Positions 1-8,852 are shown, numbered from the stretch's first letter. The stretch is 64,000 bases of DNA from Streptomyces tanashiensis (GCF_014648895.1 NZ_BMRZ01000012.1:1-64000); one strand, 5' to 3'. Translations and numbers: made by a program. Notes: generated by a model from the sequence alone, not told the origin.

Positions 1-266
1 TCGAGGGTCTCCATCACCGTGTTCAGGTCGGCGGCGAAGGTGTCGTAGTCGTAGCCGGTCGTCGGCTGGGAGGACTGTCCGAAGCCGCGGCGGTCGTACG
101 TGATCACGCGGTAGCCGGCGCCGAGCAGCGCGGCGCTCTGGCGCTCCCAGGAGTGGCCGTCGAGCGGGAAGCCGTGGATGAGGACCACGGGCTGCCCGGC
201 GCCGTGGTCCTCGTAGTAGAGGTCGATGGCGGTGGTGTTCTCCTGGCCCACGGTGATGTACGGCAT
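1..266 (-). CDS. Alpha/beta hydrolase, non-heme chloroperoxidase type (partial)
   Basis: This is the N-terminal part of an alpha/beta hydrolase running off the left edge of the window, so its C-terminus and catalytic residues beyond about residue 88 are not visible. The ATG at 264-266 starts MPYITVGQENTTAIDLYYED. The oxyanion-hole motif HGFPLDGHSW and the following YDRRGFGQSS are typical of cofactor-free (non-heme) chloroperoxidase/esterase enzymes. The real physiological substrate of such proteins is usually an ester or lactone, and halogenation is a side activity. It is transcribed divergently from the AraC regulator at 581. Only the family assignment is firm. Confidence 0.85.
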   Translation of the reverse strand, partial: MPYITVGQENTTAIDLYYEDHGAGQPVVLIHGFPLDGHSWERQSAALLGAGYRVITYDRRGFGQSSQPTTGYDYDTFAADLNTVMETL

Positions 267-580
267 GGGTGGTCCCCTCGATGCGATGTGGCTGGCCCGT
301 GCCTTTGCGCGGCACGGAATGCCGTCACGCTACGTCCGGGGAAGCTCCGCACTTGTCGTGCCACGCACGGCGTCTTGCCCAGGAGTGCAGCGAACCGGCC
401 CCTTCGGCTCCACGCGCCGGTAGTTCCTCCGGTGTCCGCGACCTGCGCCCTGCGATGCCATTCCTGCCTGTGGTTCTGCCTGGAGGCAGAAACGGTCCGC
501 TGCTTGGCTGGTCGGTGCGGGTGGAACCCGGGCCCGGCGCCCGTGGCCCCCGGAGTCACTTCCCCTGAGCGGAGAGCAAT
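267..580. promoter_or_regulatory. Divergent intergenic region with 18-bp palindrome
   Basis: I see no gene in this 314-bp gap between the divergent hydrolase and AraC genes. It contains a perfect inverted repeat TTCTGCCTGGAGGCAGAA at 474-491 (8-bp arms, 2-bp spacer), about 90 bp before the AraC start. This is a plausible operator, but no regulator can be assigned from sequence alone. Confidence 0.4.
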
Positions 581-1642
581 GTGAGCTTGGTGTTGACGAC
601 CGCCTCCGTGCCGGACCGGGACAAGGTCGCGTTCTGGAACGACGCGGTGAGCAGGACCCTGGTGCCGATGACGGTCGCTCCTCGGGGCGCCGGGCCGTTC
701 GCCGGCCGGATCGCCACCGACCGCCTCGGGTGTCTGCAGGTCTCCACCATGGAGGCCGACGCGGAGCGGGTCAGCCGGACGCCGGAGCTCATCGCCCGGT
801 CGCCCGAGGCGCTGGTGACGGTCGGTGTGCAGGTGTCCGGCACGGCCACCTTCGTCCAGGACGGCCGACGGGCCGAGGTGGGCGAGGGCGACCTGGTGGT
901 GTACGACACGACCCGGCCGTACTCCTTCGACTATCCGCAGCGGTTCGCCACGCACGTCTTCCAGCTCCCGCGCCACGCGCTGGGTGTGCCGGACAGCGAC
1001 ATCCGGCAGGTCACGGGCAACGCCATAGGCACGGGGGACGGCCTGGGCGCGATGCTGCGCCCGTTCCTGGCCGGTCTGGCCTCCTCCTCGGCCGCCTCCC
1101 CGTCCGGCGGATACCCTCCGGCCGTCGCGAACCGGCTGGCCGGGAACGTCGTCGACCTGTTCGCCACCCTGATCACGGAGCGGGCCCACCCGGGCGGCAC
1201 GGACACGGACGCAAGGAGCCATCTGGTGGTGCGCGTCCGCGACCACATCAACCGGAACCTGGGCGACCCGGATCTGTCGCCGGAGCGGATCGCCCGGTCG
1301 CACCGGATCTCGGTCCGGTACCTGCACCGGCTGTTCGAGGGCGAGGGAACCACGGTCGGCGCGCTCATCCGGCAACGGCGCCTGGAGGAGTGCGGCCGTG
1401 AGCTGGCCCGCCGGGGCAGGACGGCACCCACCGTGTCCGCCGTGGCCCAGAGGTGGGGCTTCGTCAATCCCGCGCACTTCAGCCGGGCCTTCCGCGCCGC
1501 CTACGGCGTGTCTCCCCGTGAATGGCGCAGTCTGCGCACCTCCGAGGACGCGCCCGCACACCCCGCGGTGGTCGCCCCGGAGCCCGGGTCCGGCCCGGAG
1601 CGGGCCGCCGATGTCCACGGAGCCGATCGGCAAGGGGGCTGA
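581..1642 (+). CDS. AraC-family transcriptional regulator
   Basis: A 353-residue regulator with the usual two-domain layout. Residues about 1-200 form an AraC-binding-like (cupin) sensor domain. Residues about 225-330 carry two helix-turn-helix motifs: the first around ARSHRISVRYLHRLF, the second around VAQRWGFVNPAHFSRAF with the closing YGVSPREWR signature of the AraC/XylS family. The GTG start at 581 is preceded by GGAGAG. The 30-residue tail is Pro/Ala-rich and probably disordered. It faces away from the hydrolase at the left edge, which is a likely target by position. The inducer cannot be inferred. Confidence 0.9.
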   Translation: MSLVLTTASVPDRDKVAFWNDAVSRTLVPMTVAPRGAGPFAGRIATDRLGCLQVSTMEADAERVSRTPELIARSPEALVTVGVQVSGTATFVQDGRRAEVGEGDLVVYDTTRPYSFDYPQRFATHVFQLPRHALGVPDSDIRQVTGNAIGTGDGLGAMLRPFLAGLASSSAASPSGGYPPAVANRLAGNVVDLFATLITERAHPGGTDTDARSHLVVRVRDHINRNLGDPDLSPERIARSHRISVRYLHRLFEGEGTTVGALIRQRRLEECGRELARRGRTAPTVSAVAQRWGFVNPAHFSRAFRAAYGVSPREWRSLRTSEDAPAHPAVVAPEPGSGPERAADVHGADRQGG

Positions 1643-1825
1643 CCTCCCGCCGTCCAGCGGGTAAGGTCCCCGTTCGGAGCCGCGCCGGTCGCCCCGGTCG
1701 CCCCGTACGTGCCCGGGCACTGCCCGGCCGGTCAGCCGCGTCGTACCGCGCTCCGCCGTTCGACCGGGGGACCCGGTGCACCGAACCACCCTTTCGCTTC
1801 AGGCCCTCCCGGCAGGAGACCGTGT

Positions 1826-2821
1826 GTGACCGACTTCGTCCCTTCGTCCACACGGCACCCGGTCCTCGACCACCCCACCCGGGCCTTCGTGGCCCGGCAC
1901 ACCTGCCCGCCGTCGGCGCACGACCCGGATCCGGAACGGGCCCGTCGAGGCCTCGCGTGCCTCCAGGGGACGGACGCCCGCGACGTCCTCGACGAGGAGG
2001 CGACCTCCGCGGAGTGGTTCGCGCTGCCGGGCGGGCCGACCGGTCACGTGCGGGTGCAGGTGGTCAGGCCCGCCGACAGCGTCGGGGAGATCCCCGTCGT
2101 GCTGTTCCTGCACGGGCTCGGGTGGGCCCTGGGCGACGCCGGCACGCACGAGCGTCTGGTGCGCGCGTTCGCCCTCGGCGCAGACGCGGCCGTGGTCTTC
2201 GTCGAGTACGAGCGCGCCCCCGAGGCGCGGTATCCGATCGCCGTCGAGCAGTGCTACGCGGTCGCGCGGTGGATCTGTGAGCGCGGCGGCGAGATCGGCC
2301 TGGACGGCAGCCGGATGGCCGCCGTGGGCGACTCGGCGGGCGGCAATCTGGTGGCGGCGCTGACCCTGCTCGCCAAGGAGCGCGGAGGGGTGCGGCTGCT
2401 GCAGCAGGTGCTGCTCTGCCCCGTCACCGACGCCGGCTGCGACACCCCCTCGTACGAGGAGTTCGCCGACGGCTACTTCCTCGGCCGCGAGACCATGCGC
2501 TGGTTCTGGGACCAGTACCTGCCCGACGTACGGCAGCGGAGCCAGATCACGGCGTCACCGCTGCGGGCGTCCCTGGAGCAGCTCACCGGTCTCCCTCCGG
2601 CGCTGGTCGTCACCAGCGAGGCCGACGTGGTGCGCGACGAGGGCGAGGCGTACGCGACGAAGCTGCGTGCGGCCGGCGTCCCGGTGGTCTCCATGCGCTA
2701 CCACGGGACGATCCACGGCTTCATGGTGCTCGATCCGCTCCGCGACACGGACGCCGCCCGCGCCGCCCTCGTCCAGGCCCTCGACACCGTGCACGTCGCC
2801 CTCCACCGGCATCGCGGCTGA
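1826..2821 (+). CDS. Alpha/beta hydrolase, HSL/acetyl-esterase family
   Basis: A 331-residue cytoplasmic carboxylesterase of the hormone-sensitive-lipase group. The oxyanion-hole motif appears as HGLGW (usual form HGGG/HGGGW, so one glycine is replaced by leucine), the nucleophile elbow is GDSAGG, and the Asp/His partners lie in SEADVVRDEG and HGTIHGF near the C-terminus. The open frame extends upstream to 1709, but GTG at 1826 is chosen because CAGGAGA lies 8 bases before it and the extension looks non-coding. It stands alone between the AraC gene and the convergent STAND regulator. The substrate is unknown; relatives cleave short acyl esters. Confidence 0.88.
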   Translation: MTDFVPSSTRHPVLDHPTRAFVARHTCPPSAHDPDPERARRGLACLQGTDARDVLDEEATSAEWFALPGGPTGHVRVQVVRPADSVGEIPVVLFLHGLGWALGDAGTHERLVRAFALGADAAVVFVEYERAPEARYPIAVEQCYAVARWICERGGEIGLDGSRMAAVGDSAGGNLVAALTLLAKERGGVRLLQQVLLCPVTDAGCDTPSYEEFADGYFLGRETMRWFWDQYLPDVRQRSQITASPLRASLEQLTGLPPALVVTSEADVVRDEGEAYATKLRAAGVPVVSMRYHGTIHGFMVLDPLRDTDAARAALVQALDTVHVALHRHRG

Positions 2822-2830
2822 CCTGCTCCG

Positions 2831-5089
2831 TCACTCCGCGGGGAGCGAGTCCAGGAGCTTCCGCGCGGCCGTCAGCTCCTTGTCGTCGGCCGCGTCGCCG
2901 AGGGCGAGGGCCTGGCGCAGGCAGGAGCGGGCCTCCTCGGTCTCGCCCAGTTCCACGAGGGCCTCCGCCAGATGCAGCAGCTGTTCGGCCTCTCTGTGGA
3001 ACACGCCTATGCGGCTCGACTGGACCTGGGCGCTGCGATGGTGGTCGGCGGCCTCCCGCCACCGCCCCAGCGCGGCGCAGTCGAGGCCGAGTGCCTGGGT
3101 CGTGTGGGCGCGGTAGATGCCGGCGACGTGCCCGCTCACCGGGCAGTCGGGAGCGTCGAGGAAGGCGATGATGCGCTGGTGCTGGGTCAGGGCCTCGTCG
3201 GCACGGCCGAGCAGCCGCAGGGAGCTTCCGTAGAGGCGCATGGCCTGGGGCCAGACCTCCTGGTGACCGGCGCGTTCCGACAGGTCGACGGCGGCGGCGG
3301 ACCGGTCCGCGACCATCGGGACGTCACCGAGCAGCCGGTACGCGCTCGCCGCGTGGACCAGCGCCGACACCTGCTGGTGGACGTCCTGAGCGCGGCGGGC
3401 GTGTTCGAGTGCTTCCTCGGCCCGTTCGATGGCCTCGCCGTAGCGCCGCTCGCAGTTGGTCAGGGACCAGGAGTGGCAGTTGAGGTGGAAGGCACACATG
3501 TACGGGTCGTCGAGGGCTGTGGCGGCCTCGCCGGCCAGGCGGAAGACTTCGGGCCAGTGTCCCCAGTGGACCCACAGGTCGCAGAACCATTCCATGGCGG
3601 AGGCGGTCTCGACGACCCGGGCGTGCTCGCCCCGGTGGGCGGCGCTCCGCAGCGCGGCGAGCCAGGAGGGGGCTTCGCTCTGGAGCCACGCACGGCCCTC
3701 CTCCGCGCTCTCCAGCGGGACCAGGCCCCGCCATGTGGACGGCGGCGCGCCGTACTTCGGCTTGTACCAGCGGCCCGCGACCACAGCCGTCTCCAGCAGC
3801 CAGGTGCGCAGGCGGTCGTCGGCCTCTTCCCGCTCGGCGGGTTCATCCTCGCGGGACAACCGGGCGCGGGCGAACAGCCGCAGCAGGTCGTGCAGCTGGT
3901 AGCGGCCGGTGAAGGCGGCCTGCAGGAGCCCGGCCTCGACCAGCTCCTCCATGACGTCCTCGGCGTCGAAGACACCGGTTCCGGTCAGGGCCGCGCCGTA
4001 GGCGGCGGTCATGTCCGGCCCAGGAACCAGGCTCAGCAGCCGGAGCATCCGCGCGGCCTGGGCCGTCAGCTGACGGTAGGACAGTTCGAACGCCGCCTCC
4101 ACGCGGACGTCCCCGGCGGCGAGCGCGCCGAGCCGTCGTTCCTCGTCGGCCAGGCGCCGGACCAGATGGCCGACCGTCCACCCGGAACGGACCGTCAGCC
4201 AGTTGCCCGCCACCCGCAGGGCCAGCGGCAGGCGTCCGCACAGCTCCACCACGCGCACCACGGCCCCGGCTTCCGCGTCCGCCCGCTCCTCGCCCAGGAT
4301 GCGGCGCAGCAGTTCGACCGCCTCGTCCTGCGCCATCTCCGACAGCGCCAGGCGGTCGACGTCCTCAAGGCCGGTCAGCGGCCGTCGGCTGGTCACGAGC
4401 ACCAGGCTCCGCCCGCCCGCGGGCAGCAGCGCACGGACCTGCCCTTCGTCGCGTGCGTTGTCCAGGACCACCAGGCACCGGCGGTCACCCAGCAGCGCGC
4501 GCAGCAGCCCCGCGCGCCCCTGCTCGTCCTCCTGCGCCAGCCGGCGGTCCGACACGCCGAGGGCCTTCAGCAGCTTCACCAGCGCCTCGCCGGTGTCCAC
4601 GGGGCCGTCCACCCCGTGCAGGTCGACCACGAAACGCCCGTCGGGGAACTCCTCGGCCAGGTCCGCCGCCGCCTTCAGCGCCAGTGTGGTCTTCCCGCAG
4701 CCGGGAGGGCCGGAGACGACCCACGCCGACACCTCACCACCGGTGCGGGCCCGTTGCGCCGCCTCCCGCAGGAGAGCCAGCTGCTGTTCGCGCCCTGTGA
4801 AGTCCCCCACGGATCTCGGGGGTACGGCCGTCCCCGCCATCGCCACCGCGCGCGTCGGCCGTGCCGCGCGCCCCACGGCCAGCAGGGCCTCCCGCTCCGC
4901 GTCCGCGAGCCCGAGGCCCTCCGCGAGCGCCACCACCGTCCGTCGCTGCGGAACCCGGCTCCGCCCCCTTTCCATGTCGCCGATGGCGCGGACACTCACT
5001 CCCGACGCCTCGGACAACTCCTCCATCGTCAGACGGCCTCGCCCGCGCAGATCACGCAGAACGGACCCGAACGACTTCTCCCCGTACAC
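2831..5089 (-). CDS. XRE / NB-ARC / TPR (STAND) regulator
   Basis: A 752-residue multidomain regulator. Residues about 6-62 are a Cro/C1-type helix-turn-helix. An NB-ARC ATPase follows, with P-loop GPPGCGKTT near residue 126, Walker B-like CLVVLDNARDE near 210 and a GREQQL lead-in. A winged-helix and linker region comes next, then TPR-like helices from about residue 470 to the end. This is the architecture of AfsR-like and other STAND NTPases of Streptomyces, in which ligand or partner binding releases an ATP-gated switch, but it has an XRE instead of a SARP DNA-binding domain. The GTG start at 5089 has GAGGAG upstream. It converges with the esterase, separated by 9 bp. The target is unknown. 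Confidence 0.88.
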   Translation of the reverse strand: MYGEKSFGSVLRDLRGRGRLTMEELSEASGVSVRAIGDMERGRSRVPQRRTVVALAEGLGLADAEREALLAVGRAARPTRAVAMAGTAVPPRSVGDFTGREQQLALLREAAQRARTGGEVSAWVVSGPPGCGKTTLALKAAADLAEEFPDGRFVVDLHGVDGPVDTGEALVKLLKALGVSDRRLAQEDEQGRAGLLRALLGDRRCLVVLDNARDEGQVRALLPAGGRSLVLVTSRRPLTGLEDVDRLALSEMAQDEAVELLRRILGEERADAEAGAVVRVVELCGRLPLALRVAGNWLTVRSGWTVGHLVRRLADEERRLGALAAGDVRVEAAFELSYRQLTAQAARMLRLLSLVPGPDMTAAYGAALTGTGVFDAEDVMEELVEAGLLQAAFTGRYQLHDLLRLFARARLSREDEPAEREEADDRLRTWLLETAVVAGRWYKPKYGAPPSTWRGLVPLESAEEGRAWLQSEAPSWLAALRSAAHRGEHARVVETASAMEWFCDLWVHWGHWPEVFRLAGEAATALDDPYMCAFHLNCHSWSLTNCERRYGEAIERAEEALEHARRAQDVHQQVSALVHAASAYRLLGDVPMVADRSAAAVDLSERAGHQEVWPQAMRLYGSSLRLLGRADEALTQHQRIIAFLDAPDCPVSGHVAGIYRAHTTQALGLDCAALGRWREAADHHRSAQVQSSRIGVFHREAEQLLHLAEALVELGETEEARSCLRQALALGDAADDKELTAARKLLDSLPAE

Positions 5090-5311
5090 CCACTCCTCTT
5101 TCCTCCCGCCCCGAGGAAAGAATACGGTCTGTCAGATGAAACCGCAGGCCAGGGGCGTCAACGGCTGCCCGGGCCACACCCCGGAAGGGGTGGGCCCGGC
5201 GCCGCGGCCCCCGGGCCGGGCCGCGGGTCGGCGGACGGTGGACCGGACCGCGTCCCGGATCAGTTCGGCCCCGGCACTCGGCCGTTCACGAGCCGGATCC
5301 CGCGCGGCCGT

Positions 5312-5626
5312 TCACAGGCCGAAGCGCGCGCGGCGCGTCTCGGGCACCAGGTCGGTGTACTCGGGGTGCTTGCGGATCCACCCCCGGATGAAGGGGCAGT
5401 ACGGCAGGACGCGCAGCCCGCGTGCGCGGGCGTCGTCGAGGGCTCCCCGGGCGAGCAGGCTGCCCAGGCCGCGGCCCGCGAACCGGGGATCGGTCTCGGT
5501 GTGGATGAAGGCGATCTCGTCCTCCGAGAGGTGGTACTCGGCGAAGCCCGCGGTCTCGGTGCCGTCGTCCCCGGCGAGGATCTCGTACCGGGACGTGTCG
5601 GGGCGGTCCACTACCTGCGGTTCCAT
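5312..5626 (-). CDS. Small GNAT-like acetyltransferase (COG2388 type)
   Basis: A 104-residue protein of the compact GNAT-like family related to YidJ/GTLF3B. The acetyl-CoA-binding segment is visible as DPRFAGRGLGSLLARGALDDARARG, followed by the family-typical PYCPFIRGWIRKHPEY. ATG at 5626 is preferred over the upstream ATG at 5656 because AGGAGC precedes it. Substrates of this family are mostly undefined. It appears to be a single-gene unit in the space between the STAND regulator and an unrecognised gene. Confidence 0.85.
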   Translation of the reverse strand: MEPQVVDRPDTSRYEILAGDDGTETAGFAEYHLSEDEIAFIHTETDPRFAGRGLGSLLARGALDDARARGLRVLPYCPFIRGWIRKHPEYTDLVPETRRARFGL

Positions 5627-5780
5627 GGGTGCTCCTGTGCGGTCGCTGCGTTGCATGTGGTCGGGGTGTCAGAGCGTGCGGCGCCCGCCCGCCTGGCCTT
5701 CGATGGTGCGGAGCTGGACCATGAGGTCGCACTCCACGGCGGTGTGGGCGGGGCCCGTCGGATCGGGTGGTCCGGGGTTA

Positions 5781-6380
5781 CTAGAGGCAGGGAAGGGCTT
5801 CGCCGTCGCGCGGCTCGCGGCGCTGTTCGAGCCAGAAGAGGTAGCCGCGCAGGTACGTATCCAGTCCGTCATCGATGTAGGCGATGAAGTCACGATGCCC
5901 TTGGGCCGCATCGTGATAGTGGCCCAGGTAGATCGGGTCGGCGCTGAAGCCCCAGTGGGGGTGGGCGTCCGCGCCCCAGTCGGCGGCTATGGCGACGGCC
6001 CATTCACGGACACGGTTCCGGTCGCGCCACCAGTCGCGGACGGCTTCCGCCGTCCAGTGGTCGTCCCCGTCCCAGTTGTAGCCTCGGTACAACTCCAGCT
6101 GGCAGCCGTGGATCAGGTCCGCGGTCTCCTGCGCGTCGACCGGTTGCCGGTAGATGAACTCGGAGCCGTAGCCGCCGCCGAGGTCGTCGTCATAGGCGAT
6201 GTGACCGGGAGCGTCCAGACGTCCCATGGCCATGCTGTCGGTCTCGCCGGCGTAGAAAGGGCCGGGAACGTTGCGCCAGTTGCGTTGCTCCCACACGCCC
6301 GTGAAGAGCTGCTCCGCATGCTCCCCGATGCTGTCGATCACCTGTCGAGCCGTGGGGAGAGGATTCCAGTATCCGATCAC
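5781..6380 (-). CDS. Conserved hypothetical protein, aromatic-rich
   Basis: I do not recognise a functional family. The predicted product is about 199 residues, acidic and rich in Trp, Tyr and Asp (for example YDDDLGGGYGSEFIYRQP and WTAEAVRDWWRDRNRVREW), with no signal peptide or membrane segment, so probably a soluble cytoplasmic protein. The open frame extends to 6482, but GTG at 6380 has GGAG at a proper distance and the upstream part looks like non-coding sequence. No paralogue in the window. Confidence 0.65.
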   Translation of the reverse strand: MIGYWNPLPTARQVIDSIGEHAEQLFTGVWEQRNWRNVPGPFYAGETDSMAMGRLDAPGHIAYDDDLGGGYGSEFIYRQPVDAQETADLIHGCQLELYRGYNWDGDDHWTAEAVRDWWRDRNRVREWAVAIAADWGADAHPHWGFSADPIYLGHYHDAAQGHRDFIAYIDDGLDTYLRGYLFWLEQRREPRDGEALPCL

Positions 6381-6509
6381 CGCTCCATCATGCCCGGGTG
6401 CGATGGACTCGCCGGTTCCGTCGCCCGCCTTGTCTCCGAGGGTTCTCGCACCACAGACGGGGTGTTGGGCACGATGCGGCACCAGGCCGAGTACCGGAAG
6501 CGGACCTCG

Positions 6510-6695
6510 TCAGGTGCCGAGAGGAAGTTCCAGCAGTTCCTCCGGGGGCTGGAACCCGAGGCGCTGATAGAGCGGGGCGCTGCGCTCCGACGGCGGTCGT
6601 CCTTCGTGGTCCTCCTGCTTGAACGTCCATCGGAGTGCGGCCAGGCGGCCCGCGTCGGCGGGGCGGGCGGGGCGCACGCTGAAGTCTGTGGTCAT
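6510..6695 (-). pseudogene. Internally deleted GNAT acetyltransferase
   Basis: A 61-codon open frame that joins the start of a GNAT acetyltransferase (MTTDFSVRPARPADAGRLAA ... WTFKQEDHEGRP) directly to its end (PSERSAPLYQRLGF, then PPEELLELPLGT). The acetyl-CoA-binding core, motif A with R/QxxGxG/A and the preceding strands, is absent; complete relatives have roughly 90-100 extra residues here. The junction is near 6590-6597 and stays in frame. The ATG at 6695 has GGGAGA upstream. It cannot be an active acetyltransferase by itself. Confidence 0.75.
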
Positions 6696-6760
6696 GGGGC
6701 GAGTCTCCCGTTCACACCGCAGGGGGCCATCGGGTTTCCGCGCCGGTCGTAGCCCTCCCA

Positions 6761-6801
6761 TCATGGACAGGTGTCCATGTATTCTGGACACCTGTCCATG
6801 A
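6761..6801. promoter_or_regulatory. Nested palindromic operator of the DUF1304-TetR operon
   Basis: Two 16-bp arms, TCATGGACAGGTGTCC (6761-6776) and GGACACCTGTCCATGA (6786-6801), are perfect inverted repeats around a 9-bp spacer. Each arm is also a smaller palindrome (ATGGACA-GG-TGTCCAT at the left, GGACA-CC-TGTCC at the right). It ends 21 bp before the DUF1304 start. The most economical reading is paired binding of two dimers of the TetR-like repressor encoded in the same operon, giving autoregulation. Confidence 0.8.
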
Positions 6802-6822
6802 TCTAGAGGAGTGTGAGTTCCG

Positions 6823-7185
6823 GTGGAGACGACCGCGAACGTGCTGGTGGGGCTGGTAGCCGCCCTTCACGTCTACATCCTGGTGCTGGAGATGTTCCTG
6901 TGGGAGCGGGGTCCGGGTCGCAAGCTCTCGGGCTTCGACGCGACCCTGGCCCGCGCCACCGCGCCGCTCGCCGCGAATCAGGGCCTCTACAACGGCTTCC
7001 TGGCCGCCGGGCTGATCTGGTCCCTGATCGCGGACGACCCCACCGGGTTCCGGGTCCAGGTCTTCTTCCTGGTGTGCGTCGTGATCGCCGGCCTGTACGG
7101 CGGCTTCACCGCCAATCGGCGCATTCTCCTGGCCCAGGCGACCCCGGGGGCGCTGGCTCTCGCCGCCGTTCTGCTCGCTCGGTGA
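6823..7185 (+). CDS. DUF1304 family membrane protein
   Basis: A 120-residue integral membrane protein with four predicted hydrophobic helices (about residues 5-25, 50-70, 75-93 and 103-119) and the conserved features of the DUF1304 family: HVYILVLEMFLW near the N-terminus and a central NQGLYNGFLAAGL. The family's function is unknown; members are often paired with a small TetR regulator, as here. The GTG start at 6823 has GAGGAG about 12-17 bases upstream. Its stop overlaps the GTG start of the TetR gene, indicating translational coupling. Confidence 0.88.
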   Translation: METTANVLVGLVAALHVYILVLEMFLWERGPGRKLSGFDATLARATAPLAANQGLYNGFLAAGLIWSLIADDPTGFRVQVFFLVCVVIAGLYGGFTANRRILLAQATPGALALAAVLLAR

Positions 7186-7748
7186 CGACCGTGGATCCGG
7201 ATCCCCGTACGGCGCGGACTCGGGCCAAGCTGGGCCAGGCACTCCTGGAGGAATGCGCCCGGCGCCCGCTGGCCGAGGTGAGCGTCGCCGCCCTGGTGCG
7301 CAGGGCGGGCGTCGGCCGGGCCACGTTCTACCTCCACTACGCCGACCTGGAGGCGCTCGCCGTCGACGCCTGCGCCGACATCGTCCGCGAAGCCGTGGAC
7401 GCCCTGCACGCGTGGCGCGGTACACCGGACCCCGAGAGCCCGCCCCCCGCCTTGCTCGCGTTCTTCGAGCGCATCGCCCCGCACGCCGCGCTCTACCGTG
7501 AGCTGCTGCGCCCCGGAGGCAGCGGCCCCCTCGGCCTCGTCCTCCACCAGGACCTGCGGGCCCGCAGCCGTTCCGAGCGGGCCCTGGTCGGCGCCCCGGA
7601 TCCGGACCTGGTCGCCTCGGCGGTGGCCGCGACCTTCGCCGGAGTGCTCGCCGACTGGTTGCACGGCCTCATCGACGCCTCTCCCTCCGAGATCGCGCAC
7701 CGCGTCTGGCGCCTCCTCATCGCCCTGCACCGCACTCCGCTCCCCTGA
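7182..7748 (+). CDS. TetR-family transcriptional regulator
   Basis: A 188-residue regulator. The N-terminal helix-turn-helix spans about residues 10-55 (LGQALLEECARRPLAEVSVAALVRRAGVGRATFYLHYADLEAL), with FYLHYAD typical of TetR recognition and helix 4. The remaining all-helical region is the ligand-binding/dimerisation domain. GTG at 7182 overlaps the stop of the DUF1304 gene by 4 bases. The operator at 6761-6801 is the obvious self-target. The ligand is unknown, although DUF1304 membrane partners suggest a hydrophobic or stress-related inducer (inference). Confidence 0.88.
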   Translation: MTTVDPDPRTARTRAKLGQALLEECARRPLAEVSVAALVRRAGVGRATFYLHYADLEALAVDACADIVREAVDALHAWRGTPDPESPPPALLAFFERIAPHAALYRELLRPGGSGPLGLVLHQDLRARSRSERALVGAPDPDLVASAVAATFAGVLADWLHGLIDASPSEIAHRVWRLLIALHRTPLP

Positions 7749-7763
7749 CCGGCCGGGCCGGTC
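7747..7763. terminator. Short GC-rich hairpin after TetR gene
   Basis: GACCGG and CCGGTC flank a 5-base CCGGG loop immediately after the TetR stop, between it and the convergent aldo/keto reductase. This is a plausible but weak terminator without a U-tract, as is common in Streptomyces. Confidence 0.4.
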
Positions 7764-7830
7764 GCGTGTGGAGCGGGAGGGCGGGCGCGACGTCGGTCGG
7801 ACGGACCCTCGGTGGTCTGCCGCGACGGGC

Positions 7831-8817
7831 TCAGTTGTCGACGAAGGTGAGGCTGGTCGCGTCGTAGCGGGTGCCCGCGATCTCCTCGGCCGGGGCGGCG
7901 GCCTCGATGGCGGCGAGCTCCTCGGCGGACAGCTCGATGGCCAGGGCCGCGAGGTTCTCCTCCAGGTAGCGCTGCCGCCGGGTGCCGGGGATCGGGACCA
8001 CGTCGTCGCCACGGTGCTGCACCCAGGCCAGGGCGAGCTGGCCGGTGGTGACTCCCTTCGCCTCGGCGAGCTCGTTCAGCTGCGCGACGATCGCCAGGTT
8101 CCGTTCGAGGTTGCCGTCGGCGAAGCGCGGCTGGCCGCGCCGCATGTCGGTCTCCGACAGCTCGTCGACCGAGCTGTACCGGCCGGTGAGGAAACCGCGG
8201 CCGAGCGGGGAGAACGGGACCAGGCCGATGCCGAGCTCTCGGCAGACCGGGGCGATCTCGGCCTCGAGGTCACGGGTCCACAGCGACCACTCGCTCTGCA
8301 GCGCGGTGATCGGGTGGACCGCGTGCGCCCGTCGCAGGGTGTGCGCGCCGGCCTCGGAAAGCCCGAGGTGGCGGACCTTCCCGGCCTGCACGAGTTCGGC
8401 CATCGCGCCGACGGTCTCCTCGATCGGCACCTGCGGATCGACCCGGTGCTGGTAGTAGAGGTCGATGTGGTCCACCCCGAGCCGGCGCAGTGACGCCTCG
8501 CATGCCTGCCGCACGTAGGCGGCGTCGCCGCGGACCCGGACGGGCTCGCCCAGGCGGTTGGCGAAGCCGAACTTCGTCGCCAGCACGACCTGGTCGCGGC
8601 GCCCGGCGACCGCCCGCCCGATCAACTCCTCGTTGTGGCCGGCGCCGTAGAAGTCGGCGGTGTCCAGGAGGGTCACGCCGAGGTCGAGCGCGTGGTGCAG
8701 GGTCGCGATGGACTGGGCGTCGTCCGACGCGCCGTAGCCGTGGCTCATCCCCATGCATCCGAGGCCCTGCGCGGAGACGGCCAGGCTGCCCAGGTGTCGG
8801 GTGGGAACGTCGGTCAT
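7831..8817 (-). CDS. Aldo/keto reductase
   Basis: A 328-residue NADPH-dependent oxidoreductase of the aldo/keto reductase superfamily (AKR13/YajO-like group). The (beta/alpha)8 barrel tetrad is present: Asp and Tyr in LLDTADFYGAGHNEELIG, Lys in VLATKFG, and His in YYQHRVDPQVPIEETV. The NADPH-binding end contains VPIPGTRR and YLEENLAAL. ATG at 8817 is chosen because the sequence upstream of it contains the promoter described separately. Relatives reduce aldehydes and ketones and are commonly induced by electrophilic stress through MerR-type regulators; no such regulator is adjacent. Confidence 0.9.
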   Translation of the reverse strand: MTDVPTRHLGSLAVSAQGLGCMGMSHGYGASDDAQSIATLHHALDLGVTLLDTADFYGAGHNEELIGRAVAGRRDQVVLATKFGFANRLGEPVRVRGDAAYVRQACEASLRRLGVDHIDLYYQHRVDPQVPIEETVGAMAELVQAGKVRHLGLSEAGAHTLRRAHAVHPITALQSEWSLWTRDLEAEIAPVCRELGIGLVPFSPLGRGFLTGRYSSVDELSETDMRRGQPRFADGNLERNLAIVAQLNELAEAKGVTTGQLALAWVQHRGDDVVPIPGTRRQRYLEENLAALAIELSAEELAAIEAAAPAEEIAGTRYDATSLTFVDN

Positions 8818-8852
8818 GGTGCTGCCTCCTGAATTCGGAATCATCAACCAGG

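Noticed and set aside
104..1789. Long minus-strand open frame opposite the AraC gene
   Set aside because: It is the antisense shadow of the GC-rich AraC gene; composition is Arg/Gly/Pro-rich without any domain.
2972..5887. 971-codon plus-strand open frame
   Set aside because: It is antisense to the NB-ARC/TPR regulator; the real gene has an HTH, P-loop and TPRs on the minus strand.
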